From contig DASSTS010000019.1 of assembly GCA_035707805.1 (NCBI GenBank), positions 124,001 through 188,000 on the forward strand: a stretch of 64,000 bases of DNA, written 5' to 3'. Below, one piece after another: positions 44,292-51,790 of this stretch (its first letter is position 1; every line of letters begins with the position of its first letter). The position numbers and the translations under genes were made by a program. The notes under the pieces are model-generated. The model saw only the letters and a list, made by a program, of their open reading frames with translations. It searched no databases and was not told the origin of the DNA. The DNA is from Castellaniella sp035707805 (GTDB lineage: Bacteria > Pseudomonadota > Gammaproteobacteria > Burkholderiales > Burkholderiaceae_B).

Positions 44292-44897
44292 ATGCCCATG
44301 TCGATGGAAACCGTCCCCGCCGCCGCCGAAGCCGCTCCGCATGCCGCGCCCTGCGCGGCGGTGCCGATCTTTCTGGTGGGCATGATGGGCGTGGGCAAGA
44401 CCACCATCGGCCGCCAGCTGGCTGGCGCCCTCGGACGGGAATTCGTCGACCTGGATCATGCGATCGAGGCCCGCTGCGGCGTGCGGGTCGCCACCATCTT
44501 CGACATCGAGGGCGAGGCGGGCTTCCGCCGCCGCGAGACCGCGCTGCTGGACGAGTACACGCGCGTGCCCGGGCTGGTGCTCGCCACGGGCGGCGGCGCC
44601 GTGCTGGCCGAGGAAAACCGTCGCATGCTGCGGGAACGCGGCTGCGTGGTGTACCTGCGGGCCGGCGTCGACGAACTGCACCGCCGCGTGGCGCGGGACC
44701 GCAACCGGCCGCTGCTGCGCACCGAAAACCCGCGCCAGCGCATCGCCGACCTGCTGGCGCAGCGCGAGCCGCTGTACGACGGCGTGGCCGCGATCCGGAT
44801 GGACACGGCCGACCAGCCGGTGCCCCAGGTCGTGCGCGCCTTGCTGAGCCTATTGCCGATTTCGCAACCTGACCAGGGATCCCATGCATACCGTTGA
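44292..44897 (+). CDS. aroK: Shikimate kinase
   Basis: A 201-residue kinase phosphorylating shikimate at the 3-OH in aromatic amino acid synthesis. Walker A GMMGVGKTT, the substrate motif FVDLDHAIEARCG, the EAGFRRRE region, GGGAV and the lid arginine in RDRNRPLL are visible. The first of three close in-frame ATGs (44292, 44298, 44304) is used; none has a clear ribosome site. It overlaps aroB by 14 bases. Confidence 0.95.
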   Translation: MPMSMETVPAAAEAAPHAAPCAAVPIFLVGMMGVGKTTIGRQLAGALGREFVDLDHAIEARCGVRVATIFDIEGEAGFRRRETALLDEYTRVPGLVLATGGGAVLAEENRRMLRERGCVVYLRAGVDELHRRVARDRNRPLLRTENPRQRIADLLAQREPLYDGVAAIRMDTADQPVPQVVRALLSLLPISQPDQGSHAYR

Positions 44898-45963
44898 CGT
44901 CGCCACCCCCGGCGGGCACTACCCCATCCACATCGGCCGCGGCCGGCTGGACGCGATCGCCGGCAGCATCCCGGACGACGCCACGGCCCTGGCGGTCGTC
45001 ACCAACGTCACGGTGGCCGGCCTGTACGGCGACCGGGTCCGCGCCGCTCTGGCCGCGGCCGGCAAGCCCGTCCACTGGATCGAGTTGCCCGACGGCGAGC
45101 GCTACAAGACCTGGGAGACCCTGAACCGCATCTTCGACGGCTTGCTGGGCGCGGCCCTGGACCGCAAGGTCGTGCTGGTGGCCCTGGGCGGGGGCGTCGT
45201 GGGCGACATGGCCGGTTTTGCCGCCGCCTGCTACATGCGCGGCGTGCGCTTCGTCCAGGTGCCCACGACCCTGCTGGCGCAGGTGGATTCTTCGGTGGGG
45301 GGCAAGACCGCCATCAACCATCCCCTGGGCAAGAACATGATCGGGGCCTTCTACCAGCCGCAGGCGGTCGAGATCGATCCCCTGGTGCTCTCGACGCTGC
45401 CGGCCCGCGAGATTTCCGCCGGCCTGGCCGAGACCATCAAGTACGGCATGATCGCCGACGCCGATTTCTTCGCCTGGTGCGAGGCCCACGTCCGCGACCT
45501 GCGGGCGCTGGACGAGTCCGCCGTCGCCTACGCGGTGCGCCGGTCCTGCGAGCTCAAGGCCTGGGTCGTGTCCCAGGACGAGCGCGAATCGGGGCTGCGG
45601 GCCATCCTGAATTTCGGCCACACTTTCGGCCACGCGATCGAGTCCGGCCTGGGCTATGGCCAGTGGCTGCACGGCGAGGCCGTGGGCTGCGGCATGGTGC
45701 TGGCGGCCGAACTCTCGGCCCGCGTCAGCGGCCTGGACCGCGGCGCCGTCGAGCGCATCCGCGAGCTGGTGGCCGCCATCGGCTGCCCCGTGCAGGCGCC
45801 GGACCTCGGCGCCGACCGCTGGTTCGAGCTGATGCGGGTGGACAAGAAGACCGAGGGGCGCCACATCCGCTACGTCCTGCTGCCCGAGTTGGGCCGCGCC
45901 GCGGTCCAGGCCGTGGACGATGACCGGGTGCGGGCCGTCCTGCCCGCCGGCGGCGGAGCCTGA
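44884..45963 (+). CDS. aroB: 3-dehydroquinate synthase
   Basis: A 359-residue NAD- and metal-dependent enzyme converting DAHP to 3-dehydroquinate. LGGGVVGDMAGFAAACYMRG, PTTLLAQVDSSVGGKTAINH, the metal ligand glutamate in LAETIKYGMI, and histidines in NFGHTFGHAIE and LHGEAVGCGM are present. Coupled to aroK upstream and followed two bases later by dgt. Confidence 0.97.
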   Translation: MHTVDVATPGGHYPIHIGRGRLDAIAGSIPDDATALAVVTNVTVAGLYGDRVRAALAAAGKPVHWIELPDGERYKTWETLNRIFDGLLGAALDRKVVLVALGGGVVGDMAGFAAACYMRGVRFVQVPTTLLAQVDSSVGGKTAINHPLGKNMIGAFYQPQAVEIDPLVLSTLPAREISAGLAETIKYGMIADADFFAWCEAHVRDLRALDESAVAYAVRRSCELKAWVVSQDERESGLRAILNFGHTFGHAIESGLGYGQWLHGEAVGCGMVLAAELSARVSGLDRGAVERIRELVAAIGCPVQAPDLGADRWFELMRVDKKTEGRHIRYVLLPELGRAAVQAVDDDRVRAVLPAGGGA

Positions 45964-45965
45964 CC

Positions 45966-47093
45966 ATGGCGGCCCTGGCCCCGTATGCCTGCCATCCCGG
46001 GGCGACGCGCGGGCGCCGCCACCCGGAACCCCCGCCGCAGGGCCGCAGCGATTTCCAGCGCGACCGCGACCGCATCATCCATTGCTCGGCCTTCCGCCGG
46101 CTGGAATACAAGACCCAGGTCTTCCTGAACCACGAGGGCGACCTGTTCCGCACCCGCCTGACCCACAGCATCGAGGTCGCCCAGATCGCCCGCACCCTGG
46201 CCCGCAACCTCGGCGCGCACGAGGACCTGATCGAGGCCGTGGCGCTGGCGCACGACCTGGGCCACACGCCCTTCGGGCATGCCGGCCAGGACGAGCTGAA
46301 TGCCTGCATGCGCGAATTCGCGCCCGAGGCCGGGGGCTTCGAGCACAATCTGCAGAGCCTGCGGGTGGTGGACGAGCTGGAGGAACGCTACGCGGCCTTC
46401 AACGGCCTGAACCTGTGCTTCGAGACCCGCGAGGGGATCCTGAAACACTGCTCGCGGCGCCACGCCCGCGAGCTGGGCGAGGTCGCAGCAAGGTTCCTGG
46501 ACGGCTCCCAGCCCTCGCTGGAGGCCCAGCTGACCAACCTGGCCGACGAGATCGCCTACAACAACCACGACATCGACGACGGCCTGCGTTCGGGCCTGAT
46601 CACGGTGCCCCAGCTGCTGGACCTGGAGATCTTCGCCCGCCATCACGAGCAGGTGCGCCGCCGCTACCCCGACGTGGACGCCAAGCGCCTGGTCTCCGAG
46701 GTCATCCGCGCCATGATCAACACGCTGGTGCTGGATCTCACGCAGACCACCGCGGCGAACATCGACCGCCTGCGGCCCGATTCGGTCGATGCCGTGCGCG
46801 CCGGTCCGCCGCTGGCGGCCTTTTCGGACGAACTGCGCGCCCAGGCCGACGCGCTGAAACATTTCCTGCTGAACAATCTCTATCGCCACGCCCAGGTCAT
46901 GCGCATGACCTTCAAGGCGCGGCGCATCGTGCGCGACCTGTTCCGCGCCTTTCTCGACGATCCACGGCTGCTGGCCGTCGAATACCGGCGCGACGACGCG
47001 GTCGCGCAGGCGCGTGCGATCGCCGACTACATCGCCGGCATGACGGACCGCTACGCGGCGCGGGAGCATCACGCGCTGTTCCGCATGGATTGA
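45966..47093 (+). CDS. dgt: Deoxyguanosinetriphosphate triphosphohydrolase-like protein
   Basis: A 375-residue HD-domain enzyme that removes triphosphate from dNTPs. The HD metal site is formed by RLTHSIEVAQIARTL and ALAHDLGHTPFGHAGQ; FEHNLQSLRV and LADEIAYNNHDIDDGL are further family blocks. It belongs to the shorter dGTPase-like class. It lies directly after aroB, a conserved betaproteobacterial arrangement. Confidence 0.94.
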   Translation: MAALAPYACHPGATRGRRHPEPPPQGRSDFQRDRDRIIHCSAFRRLEYKTQVFLNHEGDLFRTRLTHSIEVAQIARTLARNLGAHEDLIEAVALAHDLGHTPFGHAGQDELNACMREFAPEAGGFEHNLQSLRVVDELEERYAAFNGLNLCFETREGILKHCSRRHARELGEVAARFLDGSQPSLEAQLTNLADEIAYNNHDIDDGLRSGLITVPQLLDLEIFARHHEQVRRRYPDVDAKRLVSEVIRAMINTLVLDLTQTTAANIDRLRPDSVDAVRAGPPLAAFSDELRAQADALKHFLLNNLYRHAQVMRMTFKARRIVRDLFRAFLDDPRLLAVEYRRDDAVAQARAIADYIAGMTDRYAAREHHALFRMD

Positions 47094-47142
47094 CGGCCGC
47101 CGCGGCGTTAAGCTGGATGTCCATGGACACCGGAGGCGCGCC

Positions 47143-48540
47143 ATGACGAACGGCAACCCCCCATCGGCGAGACTGCTGCGCCAGTTCCTGGCCGCGCTGG
47201 ACGAGCCGGCCGGCGACGGCCTGCGCATCGACGGCCGCGGCGCCTGGGCCTCGCGCTACGCGGTCACGGATCTGGCGTGCGCCAGCATCGGGACCGCATC
47301 CCTCATGCTCGCCCGCTGGATCGATCCCGTCCGCCCGCCGCCCGTGCGGCTGGACCGTCGGCTGGCCTCGTGGTGGTTCGGCTACAGCCTGCAACCGCAG
47401 GGCTGGACCTTGCCCAAGGTCCGGGACGCCGTGACGGGCGACTATGCCGCCCGCGACGGCTGGATCCGCATCCACGCCAATGCCGCCCACCACCGCGCCC
47501 GCGCGCTGCGCGTGCTGGGCCTGGCGCCGGACGCGGCGCGCGACGCCGTGGCGGCCCGCGTCCAGGCGGGGTCCGCGCAGGATCTGGAGGACGCGCTGGT
47601 CGCGCGGGGCGCCTGCGCCGCCGCGCTGCGATCCCCGGCCGTCTGGAATGCGCATCCCCAGGCCGTCGCGCTGCGGTCCGAACCCCTGGCACACCGGGAC
47701 GAGGGCGGATCGGCGGCCGGCGCGGCATCGGCGGGCCGCGCGCCGGACGGCGATGGGCCGCCGGATCCCGGCCGGCCGCTGGCGGGCTTGCGGGTGCTGG
47801 ATTTGACGCGGGTCCTGGCCGGCCCCGCCTGCACCCGTTTCCTGGCCGCCTACGGGGCCGAGGTGCTGCGCCTGGATCCGGCCGACTGGGACGAGCCCGG
47901 CATGGTGCCGGAGGTCACGGTGGGCAAGCGCTGCGCGGCCCTGGACCTGCGCGATCCGGCCGGCCGCGCGCAGTTCGAGCGCCTGCTGGCGCGCGCCGAC
48001 GTGCTGGTGCATGGATACCGCCCCGACGCGCTGGACGGCCTGGGCCTGGGCGCCGGCGCGCGCCAGGCGATCCGCCCCGGCCTGGTCGACGTCGGCCTGG
48101 ACGCCTGGGGCTGGACGGGACCCTGGCGGCTGCGCCGCGGATTCGACAGCCTGGTGCAGATGAGCACCGGCATCGCCTGGGCGGGCGGCCTCGATCGCGC
48201 CCCCGATCCACTGCCGGTCCAGGCCCTGGACCAGGCCACGGGCTACTGGATGGCGGCCTGCGTGCTGAAGGGCCTGGCGGACCGCCGGGCGCGGGGGCGC
48301 GGCGGCGTGTGGCGGGTGTCGCTGGCGCGGACCGCGGGACTGCTGGCGTCCGTGGCGCCAGAGGATGCGCAAGAGCCGGCCCTGGGGCCGGCTCCGGACG
48401 ATGCCTATCGGGAAGAGGCCGAGGCCACCGCCTGGGGGCCCGCCCGGCGCCTGCGCCCGCCCGTGCGGGTGGGCGCCGCCGCCTGGCGCTGGGACCGGCC
48501 CGCCGGCCCGCTGCGCGCCGATCCGCCGGACTGGCGCTAG
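47143..48540 (+). CDS. Two-domain family III CoA-transferase-like protein
   Basis: A 465-residue protein built from two CaiB/BaiF-like parts. The N-terminal half (AVTDLACASIGTASLML, GDYAARDGWIRIHANAAHHRARALRVLG) resembles the middle of a CoA-transferase but has no start-motif. The second part begins afresh at about residue 210 with GLRVLDLTRVLAGPACTRFLAAYGAEVLRLD and contains the catalytic-type Asp in GFDSLVQMSTG. The substrate is unknown. GGAG precedes the ATG. The spacing from dgt is 49 bases, so it may be cotranscribed. Confidence 0.85.
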   Translation: MTNGNPPSARLLRQFLAALDEPAGDGLRIDGRGAWASRYAVTDLACASIGTASLMLARWIDPVRPPPVRLDRRLASWWFGYSLQPQGWTLPKVRDAVTGDYAARDGWIRIHANAAHHRARALRVLGLAPDAARDAVAARVQAGSAQDLEDALVARGACAAALRSPAVWNAHPQAVALRSEPLAHRDEGGSAAGAASAGRAPDGDGPPDPGRPLAGLRVLDLTRVLAGPACTRFLAAYGAEVLRLDPADWDEPGMVPEVTVGKRCAALDLRDPAGRAQFERLLARADVLVHGYRPDALDGLGLGAGARQAIRPGLVDVGLDAWGWTGPWRLRRGFDSLVQMSTGIAWAGGLDRAPDPLPVQALDQATGYWMAACVLKGLADRRARGRGGVWRVSLARTAGLLASVAPEDAQEPALGPAPDDAYREEAEATAWGPARRLRPPVRVGAAAWRWDRPAGPLRADPPDWR

Positions 48541-48598
48541 TGTGCTATCCGGTTGATCCGTACAGCACGCTGGCGGCCGGCCCGGCGGCCTCGCGGGA

Positions 48599-50143
48599 TC
48601 ATTCCTCGCCTTCCAGGGCCGCGGCCGTGGCGGCGGGGAGCCGGTTCCTGGACCGCCGCCGCAGGATCGGCGGGATGACGACGATGGCCAGGGACACGAT
48701 CCACAGGCCCATGGCGATCGGGCTGTCCCACAGGATGTGCAGTTCGCCGTTGGTGATGGACAGCGCGCGGCGCAGGTTCTGTTCCATCATGTCGCCCAGC
48801 ACCACGCCCAGCACCATGGGCGCCATCGGCACGCCGCCCTTGCGCAGCAGGTAGCCGATCAGTCCCAGGAATGCCGCCATGGTCAGGTCGAAGGTGCCGG
48901 CATTGATGGCGTAGACGCCGATGTAGCTGATGCACAGGATGCCCGGGACCAGCAGCCAGTTGGGCAGCGACAGCACTTTCGAGAACACCCGCACCATGGG
49001 GATGTTCATCAGGAACAGCAGCAGGTTGGCGATGAACAGCGAGGCCACCAGGCCCCAGACCAGTTCGGGCTTGGTGTCGAACAGCACCGGGCCGGGCGTG
49101 ATGTTGTAGAGCGTCAGGGCGCCCATCATCACGGCGGTGGTGCCCGAGCCTGGCACGCCCAGGGTCAGCATGGGGACGAAGGACCCCACGGCAGAGGCGG
49201 TCGAGGCGGCCTCGGGCGCGGTCACGCCGCGCAGGTCGCCCTGGCCGAAGCAGGCATCGGGATCCCGGCCTTCCTGGTAGCGCTTTTCGTTCGAATAGGC
49301 CACGGCCGAGGCAACGCTCGCGCCCGCCCCCGGCAGCACGCCGATGAAAAAGCCCAGGACGGCGCTGCGCAGCACGGTCCATTTGGTGAACAGCAGTTCC
49401 TGCAGATTGAACAGCTTGCGCTCGTTGGGCGGGACTTCGGGCGATTCGCCGCGGATGGCCGATTCCAGCAGTTCCAGCAGCTCGGCGATGGCGAACAGGG
49501 CGATCACCACCACCACGAAATCGATGCCGTCGAACAGGTGGACCGAATCGAAGGTGTAGCGGTAGACCCCCGAATTGGCATCCACGCCCACCGTGGCGAT
49601 CGCCAGGCCCAGCATGGCCGACAGCGTGCCCTTGACCGGCTGGTTGCCCAGCAGGCTGGTCAGGCAGCAGAAGGCGAAGACGATCAGCACGAAATACTCG
49701 GCCGGGCCGAAGGCCAGGGCCCAGCTCGCCAGCAGGGGGGCCAGGATGATGACGCCGATCGTGGACACCAGGGCGCCGCAGAACGCCGACCAGCCCGACA
49801 GCGACAGGGCGACGTTGGACAGGCCCTTGCGCGCCAGCGGGTAGCCGTCCAGCGTGGTCATGATGGCGCTGGCCTCGCCCGGCACGTTGATCAGGATGGC
49901 GCTGATGCGCCCGCCGTATTCCGCGCCCACGTACACGGCCGCCAGCAGGATCAGGGCGGTCTCGGGGGGCAGGTTCAGGGCATAGGCGATGGGGATCAGC
50001 ATGGCCACGCCGTTGATGGGCCCCAGGCCGGGCAGCACGCCCACCAGGGTGCCCAGGAACGCGCCCAGGGCGGCGACCAGCAGGTTCATCCAGGAGAAGG
50101 CCACATCGAAGCCGATGCTCAGGTGGTCGAAGATCTGGCTCAT
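48599..50143 (-). CDS. tctA: Tripartite tricarboxylate transporter, large membrane subunit TctA
   Basis: A 514-residue permease with about twelve spans. Typical TctA features are GTLVGVLPGLGPINGVAMLIP, AAVYVGAEYGGRISAILINVPGEASAIMTTLDGYP, GVLPGAGASVASAVAYSNEKR and TLGVPGSGTTAVMMGAL. It imports a carboxylate delivered by TctC. It overlaps tctB by four bases (ATGA). Convergent with the CoA-transferase gene. Confidence 0.95.
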   Translation of the reverse strand: MSQIFDHLSIGFDVAFSWMNLLVAALGAFLGTLVGVLPGLGPINGVAMLIPIAYALNLPPETALILLAAVYVGAEYGGRISAILINVPGEASAIMTTLDGYPLARKGLSNVALSLSGWSAFCGALVSTIGVIILAPLLASWALAFGPAEYFVLIVFAFCCLTSLLGNQPVKGTLSAMLGLAIATVGVDANSGVYRYTFDSVHLFDGIDFVVVVIALFAIAELLELLESAIRGESPEVPPNERKLFNLQELLFTKWTVLRSAVLGFFIGVLPGAGASVASAVAYSNEKRYQEGRDPDACFGQGDLRGVTAPEAASTASAVGSFVPMLTLGVPGSGTTAVMMGALTLYNITPGPVLFDTKPELVWGLVASLFIANLLLFLMNIPMVRVFSKVLSLPNWLLVPGILCISYIGVYAINAGTFDLTMAAFLGLIGYLLRKGGVPMAPMVLGVVLGDMMEQNLRRALSITNGELHILWDSPIAMGLWIVSLAIVVIPPILRRRSRNRLPAATAAALEGEE

Positions 50144-50577
50144 GACAGGAACTCCAGGGGGCCCAGGGGCAGGACCACGTCCAGCGCCCGGTCGAACAGC
50201 AGGAAGAACAGCACGCCCATGGCGACGCCGCCGATGATCATCCTGACCCAGCCGCCGCCGAACAGGCGGCCGATCAGCACCGTGACGAGGGCGGTGGCGA
50301 TGACGAAGCCCAGGGTCTCGAACAGCATCGCGTAGCCGAAGATGTAGACCACCATCAGCAGCAGCCGCGGCCAGTCGATGTGTTCGCCGTGACGGCGCTC
50401 GCGCCAGTGCTTGAACACCAGCCAGGCGCCGCACAGGGCGATGATCCCGGCGATCAGCATGGGGAAGGCCCGCGGGCCCACCGGTTCATAGGAAAAGGGG
50501 GCCTGCAGGTCGTGGCCGAACCACGCCATCAGGCCGGCGAAGACGAGGGCGCAGAAACCCAGGGTACGATCACTCAT
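50140..50577 (-). CDS. tctB: Tripartite tricarboxylate transporter, small membrane subunit TctB
   Basis: A 145-residue protein with four predicted spans and the usual TctB beginning MSDRTLGFCALVFAGLMAWF. It forms the membrane part with TctA. Middle gene of tctCBA. Confidence 0.9.
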   Translation of the reverse strand: MSDRTLGFCALVFAGLMAWFGHDLQAPFSYEPVGPRAFPMLIAGIIALCGAWLVFKHWRERRHGEHIDWPRLLLMVVYIFGYAMLFETLGFVIATALVTVLIGRLFGGGWVRMIIGGVAMGVLFFLLFDRALDVVLPLGPLEFLS

Positions 50578-50598
50578 GGCGGGGTCCGGTGGCGTCGG

Positions 50599-51576
50599 TC
50601 AGCGGATCAGGCCGAATTCGCTGGCCAGCTTGGTGTAGTCCGCGACGCGTTCCTTGATGTACTTGTCCAGGTCCGCGCCCGACTTGTCGAAGGGGAACAG
50701 GCCCTGCTTGTCGCGGATGGGGCCGAAGGACGGATCGGCCTGGGTCTTCTTGAAGGCGTCCACCCACCATTGGTAGTCGGCATCGGACACGTTCGGGCCG
50801 ACGTAGAAGCCGCGGATGATCGGCCACTGGATGTCGAAGCCTTCTTCCTGCGCGGTCGGGACCGAGGACAGTTTGCCCGGCAGCCGGTGGTCGCTGAACA
50901 CCGCCAGCACGCGGATCGGCGCGCCGCCCTGCAGCATCGTGAAGGCCTCGGCGGCATCGCCCATGTAGGCCTGGATATGGCCGCCGCGCAGCGCCGTCAG
51001 GGCGTCGCCGCCGCCTTCGAAGGCCACGAATCGCATCTTGCGGTAGTCCACCCCGGCCGCCCGCGCGGTCAGCGCGGCCTTCATCCAGTCCTGGCTGCCC
51101 ACGGTGCCCCCGGCGCCCAGCACGACCTTGGTGGGGTCCTGCTTGAAGGCGGCCATGAGGTCCTTCAGGTTCTTGTAGGGGGCGTCGGCGCGCACCACGG
51201 CCACGCCGTAGTCGGTGCCCACGGCCGCCAGCCAGCGCACGTCGTTCACGCTGTAGCGGCCGAACTTGTGCTGCGCGAGGTTCAGCAGCGAACCGCCCGA
51301 GAAGGCCACGATGGAATTCGGGTCGTCGGGTTTCTGGGCGATCACGTGGTTGTAGGCCACGGCGCCGATGCCGCCGGGCATGTAGACGATGCGCATCGGC
51401 TCGGACAGCGCGCCGGACGCCTTCAGGCCTTCCTGGGCCAGGCGGCAGGTCAGGTCGAAGCCGCCGCCGGGATTGGCCGGGGCGATGCATTCGGGCTTGG
51501 AGGGGGCGGCCGAGGCCGCCAGGCCCAGGGTCAGCAGGGCGCTGCCCAGCAGCAGCGATACGGATCGGGGAGTCAT
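50599..51576 (-). CDS. tctC: Tripartite tricarboxylate transporter solute-binding protein (Bug/TctC)
   Basis: A 325-residue periplasmic protein with signal peptide MTPRSVSLLLGSALLTLGLAASA. The mature part begins PSKPECIAPANPGGGFDLTCRL, a pattern of citrate-type Bug proteins. ATG at 51576 has AAGGAGACC upstream; the longer frame to 51636 lacks both signal and ribosome site. First gene of tctCBA. Substrate probably a di- or tricarboxylate. Confidence 0.94.
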   Translation of the reverse strand: MTPRSVSLLLGSALLTLGLAASAAPSKPECIAPANPGGGFDLTCRLAQEGLKASGALSEPMRIVYMPGGIGAVAYNHVIAQKPDDPNSIVAFSGGSLLNLAQHKFGRYSVNDVRWLAAVGTDYGVAVVRADAPYKNLKDLMAAFKQDPTKVVLGAGGTVGSQDWMKAALTARAAGVDYRKMRFVAFEGGGDALTALRGGHIQAYMGDAAEAFTMLQGGAPIRVLAVFSDHRLPGKLSSVPTAQEEGFDIQWPIIRGFYVGPNVSDADYQWWVDAFKKTQADPSFGPIRDKQGLFPFDKSGADLDKYIKERVADYTKLASEFGLIR

Positions 51577-51790
51577 GGTCGAGGTCTCCTTGGATGTGGG
51601 AAATGGCCCTGTCGCGTGCGGCAGGCGGCCGGGCATCCCCGCACCTTAAGCAGCCGAGGCTTTCCATTGGCTTTCAGAATCGCAAGATTCCGGGATATCC
51701 CTAGGAGCGCTGGCGCCAAATCCGGGCACGGCCTGGGAGAGAATAGGAAACCGGCGGTTTCAAGGTACTACTGGGCGGGGAGCGCATGCG

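Noticed and set aside
48541..48598. Intrinsic terminator between the CoA-transferase and tctA
   Set aside because: GTGCT and AGCAC arms are present but the stem is interrupted and there is no T tract on either strand.
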